From the IMG/VR virus record IMGVR_UViG_3300025141_007628, positions 1 through 21,339 of that record: a DNA stretch of 21,339 nt; one strand, 5' to 3'. Source of the stretch: a virus. The notes beneath the pieces are model-generated. The model did no database searches, was not told the origin of the DNA, and was given only the letters and a program-made list of their open reading frames with translations. This document shows positions 6,809-12,993 of this stretch, one piece after another. A program made the translations under genes and the position numbers. Each line of letters begins with the position of its first letter. Within the stretch, counting starts at the first letter, position 1.

Positions 6809-7334
6809 ACTCCACTATGCCTTTTTCTTTAGCATATTCTTTAATCTCGTCATATTTTGTTTTATAAAAATTTTCTTTTTCAATATCTGGTATTGAGTCT
6901 TTATAAACATCTGTATAACAGTTAGGTGTTTCATTTAATCTAATATGATGAATTTCTAATCCTTCATAATCTTCAAAAAGAACTTGTTGAGCTAAAAATA
7001 TTTCACGAGCTACATTTTCTACTGATGGATTACAATATTCATCACCATTTAAACTCATAAAATATAATTTAGTTTCAATATCTTTTAATGTATCTATAAG
7101 TTTTGTATCGTGTGGATTAACTATAAAACCGTGGTCCATTACATCATCTATCCATTGAACACCAACTCTTTTTATTTCTTTGAAATCAATTATATAACCA
7201 ATCTCGTGCATATCTTGAAAAGAGTAAGTTAATTTAATATGATACCGATGTCCATGTGCGTTAAAACATTTGAACCTTTCGTTCATTACTCTATGTCCAG
7301 CATCAAACCCATATTCTCGGGTGATTGTCTGCAT
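6789..7334 (-). CDS. queD: 6-carboxy-5,6,7,8-tetrahydropterin synthase
   Basis: The 181-residue enzyme takes dihydroneopterin triphosphate to 6-carboxytetrahydropterin. Zinc ligands H15, H28 and H30 and the catalytic C24 are all visible in FDAGH and CFNAHGH. NPSVENVAREI (about 122-132) and RLNETPNCY are the usual later signatures. It is longer than E. coli QueD (121 residues), with an internal insert and a charged C-terminal tail of about 30 residues. It is the first gene of the operon, with GAGG about 7 nt before ATG 7334 and a strong promoter just upstream. Confidence 0.95.
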   Translation of the reverse strand: MQTITREYGFDAGHRVMNERFKCFNAHGHRYHIKLTYSFQDMHEIGYIIDFKEIKRVGVQWIDDVMDHGFIVNPHDTKLIDTLKDIETKLYFMSLNGDEYCNPSVENVAREIFLAQQVLFEDYEGLEIHHIRLNETPNCYTDVYKDSIPDIEKENFYKTKYDEIKEYAKEKGIVEYDDRKL

Positions 7335-7354
7335 TTAAAACCTCATTTTAATTT

Positions 7355-7373
7355 GTTGTATATAATATACAAC
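7355..7373. promoter_or_regulatory. 19-bp perfect palindrome overlapping the -10 of the queD operon (operator candidate)
   Basis: GTTGTATAT-A-ATATACAAC has 9-bp perfect arms around one base. On the minus strand it covers the -10 box and probable start site of the queD promoter, which is where a dimeric repressor would block polymerase. No T-run follows, so it is unlikely to be a terminator. Confidence 0.6.
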
Positions 7374-7392
7374 ATTATTTAGCGTTTGTCAA
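7364..7392 (-). promoter_or_regulatory. Sigma-70-type promoter of the queD-to-gp55 operon
   Basis: On the minus strand, TTGACA (7392-7387) is followed after exactly 17 bp by TATATT (7369-7364). The -35 box is perfect and the -10 has one mismatch to consensus. Transcription would start near 7357, giving a leader of about 20 nt to the queD ATG that includes its GAGG site. This looks like an early promoter read by the host polymerase. Its -35 box overlaps the stop codon of the 3D-domain gene. Confidence 0.75.
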
Positions 7393-7898
7393 CTATTATT
7401 TTCCGTTAATATATCTGTTTTAATTATTTTAGCTTTATTAAACTTGTAAGGTTTAACTCCAGGAGATTCTAATATATCAATACGATTTACAAATCTTGCA
7501 TTCATAGTATCTCTAACTTGATAAATACCATCTTTATGGTCTGTACCTATAAGAATAACAACATCACCAAATTCTAACGATCCACCCCATCGTTTCAAAA
7601 GATTTCTACTCACCGCTATAAATTTATAATTAGACGCTTCTTCCGTCTTAATACGCGTTCCATCTGCGAGAATGTTCGGTGTAGAATCAGTTTGATAACG
7701 AACAGGTTGATACATAGTAACAGTAACATTTGTTTCCTTTGTTTTATAGTCATTCAACTTTTCTTGCAATCTTTTATTCTTATCAACTAAAGATTGTATT
7801 TGAATGTTTTTATCATTTAAGAATTTTGTTGATACTATACCATTTGCATATGTAATTAATACTATACACAAAGTTATCATTTGTTTATTATAATCCAT
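7389..7898 (-). CDS. Membrane-anchored 3D-domain (double-psi beta-barrel) protein, possible cell-wall enzyme
   Basis: The 169-residue protein has an N-terminal hydrophobic helix (about 6-22), a coiled-coil spacer (30-55) and a 3D-type barrel (58-160). The barrel shows VTMYQP, GDVVILIG, VRDTMN and NRIDI. The 3D domain, related to the MltA/RlpA fold, is found in peptidoglycan-acting proteins and is named for three Asp. Two are visible (D130, D141); the first is replaced by Ser in AVSRNL. AAAGGATG precedes ATG 7898. A role at the cell wall, as a lysis or entry enzyme or an envelope modifier, is inferred. It follows the tmRNA on the same strand. Confidence 0.75.
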   Translation of the reverse strand: MDYNKQMITLCIVLITYANGIVSTKFLNDKNIQIQSLVDKNKRLQEKLNDYKTKETNVTVTMYQPVRYQTDSTPNILADGTRIKTEEASNYKFIAVSRNLLKRWGGSLEFGDVVILIGTDHKDGIYQVRDTMNARFVNRIDILESPGVKPYKFNKAKIIKTDILTENNS

Positions 7899-7954
7899 AT
7901 TATTTCATCCTTTAATATAAATATTTAGTTACTTTCTAAAAACATATTTTTTTG

Positions 7955-8371
7955 TGGAGCTGGGGGGATTCGAACCCCCGTCCAGTATGTCTTTTTCAAT
8001 GAGTCATTCACAACTTAGTTAGTTTCTATTAGTAGTAACTAACAAACAACTATGTGGATTTCTTTTACTCAGAACATATCCCTTAACTAATATCATTTAC
8101 ACTCTGATATTCGAGCTCGTGTCTAACTTATTTTATGACCGAGTGTTAGACAACTCAGTAACTTATGCGTTTGCGTAAGTTGGTTGATAATCTGAAACGG
8201 GTTCAACATATCCGTTGGACACCATTTCCGATGTGGCTAAATGCCAATCAATTACCAACCCGTCTAGCGAATTATCGCTAATTAGGTTTGTGAGTCTTTT
8301 ATAGTAAGTCTTACTCAAACTCTGTTGCACTCTATTGTCAAATAACACCTGTCGATTACCAAGTCAGCCCC
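7955..8371 (-). ncRNA. ssrA: tmRNA (transfer-messenger RNA)
   Basis: A 417-nt tmRNA reads from 8371 to 7955. The 5' end GGGGCTG pairs with 3' CAGCTCC to give a 7-bp acceptor with G3-U, the alanine identity element. ATCGACAGG matches the conserved D-loop region. The T-arm GGGGGTTCGAATCCCCC and discriminator A close the tRNA-like domain. CCA is not encoded. The interior is rich in hairpins and likely pseudoknots, for example TAGCGA/TCGCTA, GTCTAAC/GTTAGAC and GTTAGTT/AACTAAC. The tag frame ends at TAA 8165-8163 after codons for Thr-Tyr-Ala-Asn-Ala. I could not fix the resume codon. tmRNA rescues stalled ribosomes together with SmpB. The 5' end overlaps the last 8 bases of the small gene at 8364, so it is probably processed from a longer transcript. 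Confidence 0.92.
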
Positions 8372-8504
8372 ATTCTTCTTCACTTTGATATTCATCAAAG
8401 TCATCTATTAGAACTCTGATAGATTCTATACATTCATCTACCACATCCCAATCTTCTAATTCTTTTGCTTCTTCTAACTTATGTAGTACTTCTTCTAAAT
8501 TCAT
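8364..8504 (-). CDS. Small acidic protein of unknown function
   Basis: The 46-residue frame starts MNLEEVLHKLEE and is highly acidic and helical, ending EEEWG. GGAG lies about 8 nt before ATG 8504. It fits the spacing between the upstream membrane gene and the tmRNA. Its stop codon lies 6 bases inside the tmRNA 5' end, an unusual mRNA/ncRNA overlap. No family is recognised. Confidence 0.65.
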   Translation of the reverse strand: MNLEEVLHKLEEAKELEDWDVVDECIESIRVLIDDFDEYQSEEEWG

Positions 8505-8532
8505 TATATAATCTCCATTAATTTAATAAATA

Positions 8533-8733
8533 TTATTCTTTAGTGTACGATAACAAACTTTTCCAACACAGAATAATCTGTTCTAATGTCCAAAGACTTA
8601 CTAAGATAAACCAAAATACTAATCCTACAATAAGTAATAATAAACATCCAAAAGTTATTATAAACGGACACGTAATCCAAAATAAAAGTAATAAAAAAAA
8701 GTTTGATTCTTCATCTATAAAAAAGTCTTTCAT
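8533..8733 (-). CDS. Small two-helix membrane protein
   Basis: The 66-residue protein has a short acidic N-terminus, then an almost continuous hydrophobic stretch (about 12-50) long enough for two membrane helices, and a short polar tail. The size and layout would suit a holin or a small envelope protein, but nothing else supports lysis. Its ATG overlaps the previous stop as TAATG at 8731-8735. A plus-strand frame over the same bases is a shadow. Confidence 0.7.
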   Translation of the reverse strand: MKDFFIDEESNFFLLLLFWITCPFIITFGCLLLLIVGLVFWFILVSLWTLEQIILCWKSLLSYTKE

Positions 8734-8894
8734 TATTCTTTTACCTTCTCACACTCACATTTATCTTCCCAACACGGAGAATTATCTTCCCAACGTCTTT
8801 GATGAGTTGCTTGCCATTCAAGACCGAAGAATCTCATATTATACATATGTTCTTTATGAGTTTCAATCATTTTTTTTTGTTTTTTTGTTAACAT
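8733..8894 (-). CDS. Small basic/aromatic protein of unknown function
   Basis: The 53-residue protein starts MLTKKQKKMIE and ends with a Cys-bearing acidic tail (CWEDKCECEKVKE). I start it at ATG 8894, which overlaps the deformylase stop as TAATG and has AGGAGG upstream. A longer frame from 8927 would place that ribosome site inside the gene. The three C-terminal cysteines could bind metal, but there is too little for a family call. Confidence 0.7.
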   Translation of the reverse strand: MLTKKQKKMIETHKEHMYNMRFFGLEWQATHQRRWEDNSPCWEDKCECEKVKE

Positions 8895-9547
8895 TATGTT
8901 ATAGGTCCTCCTATATAAATTTCCCATTTACCACTATCTATAAGTGGTTTTGCTTTTTTGTATTTCATTGTTTTTAATTCTTTACCATCTGTAATATCTA
9001 CTTTTTCATTACGACCAAAACCTTTTTTAACTTTGATTGGTTTTAACTTTACTTCTTTATCAATACAACTAATACCATTTAAATGGTCTATCTCGTGTTG
9101 AATACAAACAGATTCTAATACTCTTAATTCTTGCTCTTGTTTATCTGTTTGGTGTTTTTCCCAACTACCTTTACCATCTGATGGATTTTCTGCTCCACTA
9201 AAATACAAATCGGATTCTTCTTGTTCTGTATGTACTATTATATTTTTATATCGTTTAGTATTAACACCTTTCTTAGGCCAGGATAAACATCCTTCATAAT
9301 AATCTATTTCTTCCCATTGTTCTTTAATAACAGGGTTAATTAAAATTAGAGGTTCACGAACATTAACCACAGCAACAGCGGCGTCAATACCCACTTGGTT
9401 AGCTGCAAGGCCAATACCATCCTTCCTCGTAGCGAGGATGTTAAATAAATCTTTCGCAATATGTAGTCCTTCATCTATTGTAACCTTTCTCAGTTTTTTA
9501 TTTATAACTGGATTTTTTTCTTTAAAACAATTAATTATTTTATTCAT
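8894..9547 (-). CDS. def: Peptide deformylase, with a long insert and tail
   Basis: This enzyme removes the formyl group from nascent proteins. All three motifs are intact: GIGLAANQ (44-51), EGCLS (85-89, metal ligand C87) and QHEIDH (150-155, ligands H151 and H155, catalytic E152). At 217 residues it is longer than typical phage deformylases (about 130-150). It has a hydrophilic insert (about 108-140) between motifs 2 and 3 and a basic C-terminal extension (about 165-217). Deformylases are common in marine phages, where they are thought to help translation of phage or photosystem proteins. Both ends overlap neighbouring genes by TAATG. Confidence 0.95.
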   Translation of the reverse strand: MNKIINCFKEKNPVINKKLRKVTIDEGLHIAKDLFNILATRKDGIGLAANQVGIDAAVAVVNVREPLILINPVIKEQWEEIDYYEGCLSWPKKGVNTKRYKNIIVHTEQEESDLYFSGAENPSDGKGSWEKHQTDKQEQELRVLESVCIQHEIDHLNGISCIDKEVKLKPIKVKKGFGRNEKVDITDGKELKTMKYKKAKPLIDSGKWEIYIGGPIT

Positions 9548-9801
9548 TATGCAAAATATTTCATATCTACTTCATCGATAAAATGTATAGGTAATATTAA
9601 TCTATCTTCTAACTTATCTGGTACAACATACCAATCTGGAATATATTTTATATAAACAAAATTTGTTGTATCTGTATCATCAATATAATCTGATGGGGGA
9701 GGAGGTACTGAAGTTGAACAACGACTTAACCATAGTGAAACAAATACTATTAATAATAAAACTATAACACTTGTTACTCTATCTCTTTGTAACTTTGTCA
9801 T
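9547..9801 (-). CDS. Small N-terminally anchored protein
   Basis: The 84-residue protein has a basic start, one hydrophobic helix (about 10-26), then LSRCSTS, a run of four prolines and a Thr/Asp-rich, probably exported domain. The Cys after the helix hints at a lipoprotein, but Arg at -1 does not fit a lipobox, so I favour a plain membrane anchor. The gene sits between a zinc-ribbon gene (1-base gap) and deformylase (TAATG overlap). Function is unknown. Confidence 0.7.
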   Translation of the reverse strand: MTKLQRDRVTSVIVLLLIVFVSLWLSRCSTSVPPPPSDYIDDTDTTNFVYIKYIPDWYVVPDKLEDRLILPIHFIDEVDMKYFA

Positions 9802-9802
9802 A

Positions 9803-10096
9803 TTATAAATAATTCTGTTTAATATCTAACATAATTGTATAATTAATTAACGCCTGACATTTATTACACCAAATAGGTTTTATAGATTTATGTCTAGAAT
9901 ACGTTCTTAGATGGTTTTCAATATATTCTCTAACTGACACCATATCTTCTGTGTTATATCTATACACCCCACCCAAAGGTCTATTTTTAGAATTTTCACC
10001 ACATTCAATACAATCACCTTCTTTAGCTTTTTTAGTCTTATGTTTTAGTACATAAGAACCATCTCTTTTTTTAACTAAATCATCATTGTAGCCCAT
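9803..10096 (-). CDS. Zinc-ribbon-like small protein (HNH-like spacing possible)
   Basis: The 97-residue protein contains two Cys pairs, CIECG (about 29-33) and CNKC (about 77-80), 45 residues apart, which suggests one zinc site. A basic middle (RTYSRHKSIK) could bind nucleic acid. The layout recalls small phage HNH-type or zinc-ribbon proteins, but the catalytic His-Asn-His triad is not clear. It overlaps the upstream gene by TAATG at 10094-10098. Nucleic-acid binding is inferred. Confidence 0.65.
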   Translation of the reverse strand: MGYNDDLVKKRDGSYVLKHKTKKAKEGDCIECGENSKNRPLGGVYRYNTEDMVSVREYIENHLRTYSRHKSIKPIWCNKCQALINYTIMLDIKQNYL

Positions 10097-10287
10097 TAAT
10101 ACTCAACTCCTTTTTCGTGAAAGTATTTTCCATCATCTCCTAAATCAGCATTACCATCACCAACTTTCTTGGCGTATAGTAAAGCATCTTCATTATCTCT
10201 TGCCCAAAATTTAACACCGTTTGGTAATTTAAATTGTTTCATATTATTTTTAATATGAAATGGTACACTCTTTTTCTTTCTAACCAT
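10096..10287 (-). CDS. Small basic protein of unknown function
   Basis: The 63-residue protein has a basic N-terminus (MVRKKKS) and a C-terminal half rich in Gly and Asp (GDGNADLGDDGKYF). GGAGG precedes ATG 10287 inside the end of the upstream gene, with 8 bases of overlap. The FKLPNGVKFWARDNEDALLY stretch (19-38) suggests a compact beta/alpha mini-domain. No family is recognised. Confidence 0.65.
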   Translation of the reverse strand: MVRKKKSVPFHIKNNMKQFKLPNGVKFWARDNEDALLYAKKVGDGNADLGDDGKYFHEKGVEY

Positions 10288-10675
10288 TTTTACCTCCGAA
10301 CTTATGATTTAAAAAATCTTTTTGTTTCTTTACAGCTTTTTTAAGAGCTGCCTTTTTTTCTTTATGTCGAGCAACTAACATTTGTTCCTTTGATCTACGT
10401 TTAACTTTCTTCTTTGGTGGTGTAACCTTTGTAGGTTTTAGCGTGCCCTTCAATTTTGGTTGTTCTTTACCCTTATGAAATACATTACCATCTTTATCCA
10501 CGAACTCACTCATCCAATGCCATCCTGCTGGACGACCTGTAGGTTTATAAGTTGACTTGGGTTCTTCTGGCATTCCTACCAACATCATAGTACAATATGA
10601 ACACGTGACAGTTTTGGTATTCTCACCAACGTTATCTACCCAACGACCACATTTTTTACATTCTAATGAATTCAT
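10280..10675 (-). CDS. Zinc-ribbon protein with a lysine-rich tail
   Basis: The 131-residue protein has an N-terminal four-Cys ribbon (CKKCGRW at 6-12 and CSYC at 25-28), a central segment with PAGWHWMSEFVDKDGNVFHKG, and a long Lys-rich C-terminus (75-131). This looks like a DNA- or RNA-binding protein. AAGGAA precedes ATG 10675. It is the first gene after tRNA-Cys on the minus strand. Confidence 0.7.
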   Translation of the reverse strand: MNSLECKKCGRWVDNVGENTKTVTCSYCTMMLVGMPEEPKSTYKPTGRPAGWHWMSEFVDKDGNVFHKGKEQPKLKGTLKPTKVTPPKKKVKRRSKEQMLVARHKEKKAALKKAVKKQKDFLNHKFGGKNG

Positions 10676-10699
10676 AATATTCCTTTATTTAATTTTTTG

Positions 10700-10773
10700 A
10701 GTGCAAGACAGGATTCGAACCTGCGAATAATGGATTTGCAATCCACCCCGTTAGACCACTCCGGCACTTGCAC
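10700..10773 (-). tRNA. tRNA-Cys (GCA)
   Basis: The 74-nt cloverleaf reads from 10773 to 10700. The acceptor GTGCAAG/CTTGCAC is perfect. The anticodon loop TTGCAAA carries GCA, in stem GTGGA/TCCAT. The T-arm is GCAGG-TTCGAAT-CCTGT. The discriminator is U, the identity base expected for tRNA-Cys. CCA is not encoded. It lies between protein genes of the same strand and is probably excised from their transcript. Confidence 0.92.
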
Positions 10774-10802
10774 GGCCCTATACGTGCCCAAATGGTTTTC
10801 AC

Positions 10803-10916
10803 TTAAAATACACTCATTTCACTATTAAGTATAAACATCATAATAATCAATACATATAATATTGCTATTAAAATTAAACCCATCAAAAGTTCTTTTGTTT
10901 TTTTAATTGCTTTCAT
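10803..10916 (-). CDS. Single-pass membrane micro-protein
   Basis: The 37-residue frame starts MKAIKKTKELL and has a basic N-terminus followed by one long hydrophobic helix (about 10-30). AGGTG lies 5-6 nt before ATG 10916. It fills the gap between the 49-residue gene and tRNA-Cys. Function is unknown. Confidence 0.55.
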   Translation of the reverse strand: MKAIKKTKELLMGLILIAILYVLIIMMFILNSEMSVF

Positions 10917-10923
10917 ATAACAC

Positions 10924-11073
10924 CTATTTATTTAAATTACTATGGTCAACTTCTAAATTAAGTTCTAAATTATGAATCAACCAATTTAAATCTGATTTAG
11001 CATCTTCTATTTGATTAGAATTTAGTTGATTTTCAACATTAGTTAATTCTTCAAGAAGTCTTTGTTTTGTCAT
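10924..11073 (-). CDS. Small acidic helical protein
   Basis: The 49-residue frame starts MTKQRLLEEL and is predicted to be one or two amphipathic helices rich in Asn, Leu and Glu. Its ATG (11073) overlaps the end of the 183-residue gene by 23 bases, and its AAAAGG ribosome site lies inside that gene. No family is recognised. Confidence 0.6.
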   Translation of the reverse strand: MTKQRLLEELTNVENQLNSNQIEDAKSDLNWLIHNLELNLEVDHSNLNK

Positions 11074-11602
11074 TATTTATAACCTTTTTTTTAAATCTTT
11101 TATACATCTTATTAAGAGCTAATTTTTGTTTTGATGAAAGAGTAGCTCTATCACGAATTTGTTTCTCAATAGAATCTAAGAAGTCTTCAGAACGAGATTC
11201 ATAATATGAATCATACTTACATTTATATAACTCTTCCTTAACTAAACTTAACTTAGATAATAGTCTTCCAGTTTCTATTCGTCTTTTCTCAAGTTCATCT
11301 GGAGAAGTTCTCTTCATTATTCTATGAATAGCGTTTAACATCTTTGGTGTTATCTTACGACCACTAACAATAGCAACATACATATTAACTGTAAAGTCAT
11401 CTGCTTTTTTTGTTTCAACAAGAAACTTTAATTCTTTGTATTCTTTATTATAAGTCTTTTTATTATAATCAACTTGTTCTCGATTCTTTTTGACTTTATT
11501 TTGAACACTTTTTTTAGCTTTAGGATACAACTTATAATACTCCGATTGACTTAATCGTTTTCTTGTAGCTCCACTATGTGGTTTTGGATAACTCGGTTTC
11601 AT
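11051..11602 (-). CDS. Basic helical protein with an internally repeated motif
   Basis: The 183-residue basic protein has two related segments of about 30 residues, 70-98 and 141-172. Both run Phe, helix, Arg, then (I/L)(T/S)xK followed by an amphipathic helix ending in M(K/Y)KR. Similar 'LSxKQxxxLNKxYxR' segments occur in phage nucleic-acid-associated proteins, so nucleic-acid binding is a reasonable guess. The start overlaps the upstream gene as ATGA at 11599-11602. Function is unknown. Confidence 0.7.
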   Translation of the reverse strand: MKPSYPKPHSGATRKRLSQSEYYKLYPKAKKSVQNKVKKNREQVDYNKKTYNKEYKELKFLVETKKADDFTVNMYVAIVSGRKITPKMLNAIHRIMKRTSPDELEKRRIETGRLLSKLSLVKEELYKCKYDSYYESRSEDFLDSIEKQIRDRATLSSKQKLALNKMYKRFKKKVINNDKTKTS

Positions 11603-11928
11603 ACTATATAATTAGGACCTGTCCATTCAAACCAATTTGTATTATCTGAAAAGATAGAACCTCTCACGTGTTTAGCTGGTGAACTCCAATTAGCAGCTTT
11701 AAAAACGTCACCTGATTTCATTGGTAATCCTTTATGAAGACCATCTTTCTTAGCAACAAATCCCCAAACTGAACTATCTGATATAATCTTATCAAATTTC
11801 CTACCAGTTATAACTGACAATACTAAATCTTTCTTATGCCAATTATTTCCTCTACCATACCAATTTTTATAATTTTCATTGATATTATGTAAAAGTTTAT
11901 CTATTGAATTATTATATTCACTATTCAT
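11599..11928 (-). CDS. Hypothetical phage protein
   Basis: The 109-residue protein is rich in Trp, Asn and Lys, with a C-terminal half (SVWGFVAKKDG...WFEWTGPNYI) that looks like a small beta-rich domain containing three of its seven or so tryptophans. No signal peptide or membrane helix is present. It follows the 120-residue gene by 2 bases and overlaps the next gene by 4. It reads like a conserved marine-phage protein, but I cannot name a family. Confidence 0.7.
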   Translation of the reverse strand: MNSEYNNSIDKLLHNINENYKNWYGRGNNWHKKDLVLSVITGRKFDKIISDSSVWGFVAKKDGLHKGLPMKSGDVFKAANWSSPAKHVRGSIFSDNTNWFEWTGPNYIV

Positions 11929-11930
11929 AA

Positions 11931-12293
11931 TTACACAGTCTCTTTAATAATAGAACTAATAGTATCTGTCAATTTATCAACAGCAACTGTTAGAGGTTTA
12001 TTATTAAGATACTCATTTCTGGCGTTATACTTAATATATCTTTTAACTAACTCAACGTGAACTGGTCTTAAATTAGAATGACCTGATTTAATAAAGTTCC
12101 TATTAATCTCAGAAAATGAACCTGTCTTACTATTCAAAGTAATATCATATAACTCGGTCTTCTCTTCAGTAGTCCAGTTCTTAACATCAGTTTTCTCAAA
12201 AGAAGTAGTCTTCGCTTTAAGTTTTCCTGAATGATCGTAGACTAATTTACCGTCTACTCTTACAAAATTTCTATAATCTAGTGATGTTTTCAT
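11931..12293 (-). CDS. Hypothetical phage protein
   Basis: The 120-residue, mildly basic soluble protein starts MKTSLDYRNF. The first half is polar (VDGKLVYDHSGKLKAKT) and the second helical. AAAGG lies about 8 nt upstream of ATG 12293. It is the first gene after a promoter region at 12308-12349, so it probably heads the cluster running down to tRNA-Cys. No motif is recognised. Confidence 0.7.
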   Translation of the reverse strand: MKTSLDYRNFVRVDGKLVYDHSGKLKAKTTSFEKTDVKNWTTEEKTELYDITLNSKTGSFSEINRNFIKSGHSNLRPVHVELVKRYIKYNARNEYLNNKPLTVAVDKLTDTISSIIKETV

Positions 12294-12307
12294 TTAATAA
12301 CCTTTCT

Positions 12308-12315
12308 TATTTATA
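12308..12315 (-). promoter_or_regulatory. Candidate late promoter (TATAAATA)
   Basis: An exact TATAAATA lies on the minus strand in the 88-bp gap before the gene starting at 12293. If it acted as a T4-type late -10 box, the transcript would begin near 12301 and would carry almost no leader. This makes its use less certain than the sites at 289 and 321. Confidence 0.35.
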
Positions 12316-12319
12316 CTAT

Positions 12320-12349
12320 AATATAACATAAAAAACGCATACGGCACAA
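12320..12349 (-). promoter_or_regulatory. Possible sigma-70 promoter
   Basis: On the minus strand, TTGTGC (12349-12344) and TATATT (12325-12320) are 18 bp apart. The -35 box has two mismatches to consensus and the -10 has one. It would start transcription near 12313, giving a leader of about 20 nt that includes the AAAGG of the 12293 gene. With the adjacent TATAAATA it could form an early/late promoter pair. Confidence 0.4.
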
Positions 12350-12381
12350 GCTTTTTCTGCATTATTTGCAACTTTTTTATA

Positions 12382-12888
12382 TTAAAAATCACCTGGAGCT
12401 ACTTGAAAAGTGTTTAATCCTAAATCTCTCCACATCTTAACAACTTTATCTCTGTCATCTACGACCAGAAAAACATCATTAATATCAACAAAGATATCTA
12501 ACATTTTTTTCTTCAAAATTTCATCAGGCATAAATCTCATTTCAGGAGTGGCAGGATTACCGTTGGCGATTGGCCACGATTTATCTTTAAACTTGTCAGG
12601 TCTCATTACCAAGAGGTCGTGAGGTACATCGTGAGACTTCAACCACGAAACAGTAGCATGAAAGCTTCTATCGTTTCTACCACTAAAGATTACAACTCTG
12701 AATCCATTATCATGGAACATTTGAGCCGTCTTAATAACTGGATGATTTGGTTTATCTAACTTGATATTGTCAGCATCGAAGAAAACATCCCAATCTAATT
12801 TACCATTAGGTTTGGTAGATTTATTTCTCCTAACATCAATATTAGCGAGAGTTCCGTCTAAATCAAATATAATTGTTTTTTTATTCAT
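12382..12888 (-). CDS. Polynucleotide 3'-phosphatase, HAD family (T4 Pnk phosphatase-domain-like)
   Basis: The 168-residue HAD phosphatase shows DLDGT (9-13, nucleophile D9 and acid D11), an LDWDVFF segment, FSGR (68-71) and VVDDRDKVVKMW (142-153). It ends in QVAPGDF, which matches the end of the phosphatase half of T4 polynucleotide kinase. Such enzymes remove 3'-phosphates or 2',3'-cyclic phosphates from nicked DNA or cleaved RNA. The N-terminal kinase domain of T4 Pnk is absent, so this is a stand-alone phosphatase. It is followed upstream on its coding strand by a hairpin shared with the TonB-receptor unit. Confidence 0.87.
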   Translation of the reverse strand: MNKKTIIFDLDGTLANIDVRRNKSTKPNGKLDWDVFFDADNIKLDKPNHPVIKTAQMFHDNGFRVVIFSGRNDRSFHATVSWLKSHDVPHDLLVMRPDKFKDKSWPIANGNPATPEMRFMPDEILKKKMLDIFVDINDVFLVVDDRDKVVKMWRDLGLNTFQVAPGDF

Positions 12889-12901
12889 ATAGGAATATAC
12901 G

Positions 12902-12935
12902 AAAAAATAGCTTACAGGTCAAGCTATTTTTTTAT
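12902..12935. terminator. Bidirectional intrinsic terminator
   Basis: AAAAAATAGCTT (12902-12913) and AAGCTATTTTTT (12921-12932) form a 12-bp stem with a 7-nt loop. T-runs occur on both strands. On the minus strand it lies after the TonB-receptor gene and just before the phosphatase ATG at 12888, so it would insulate the two genes. Confidence 0.8.
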
Positions 12936-12956
12936 TTTTTTTTTATTAGTAATAAA

Positions 12957-12979
12957 GGGGGTCAGTTTCCCAACCCCCT
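12957..12979 (-). terminator. GC-rich hairpin after the TonB-receptor gene
   Basis: On the minus strand GGGGGTT pairs with GACCCCC (one G-T pair) around an 8-nt loop and is followed by TTTATTACT. It begins about 15 bases after the receptor stop codon. With the AT-rich terminator at 12902 it makes a double stop for this transcript. The T-run is imperfect. Confidence 0.6.
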
Positions 12980-12993
12980 AACATCTATACTTT

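Noticed and set aside
8163-8348. A 61-residue minus-strand open frame beginning MLFDNRVQQ
   Set aside because: It lies wholly inside the tmRNA. Only its 3' part, ending in TYANA before the TAA, is meaningful, as the tag frame. It has no ribosome site of its own.
8895-8927. Longer start for the small gene at 8733
   Set aside because: The AGGAGG ribosome site lies downstream of 8927 and is placed for ATG 8894, which also forms the TAATG junction common in this window.
8543-8977. A 144-codon plus-strand frame over 8543-8977
   Set aside because: It is antisense to three well-packed minus-strand genes with ribosome sites and overlapping stops and starts, and its translation looks like low-complexity shadow sequence.
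10770-10787. Short GCACG/CGTGC hairpin next to tRNA-Cys
   Set aside because: The 5-bp stem reuses acceptor-stem bases of the tRNA and is best explained by the tRNA sequence itself.
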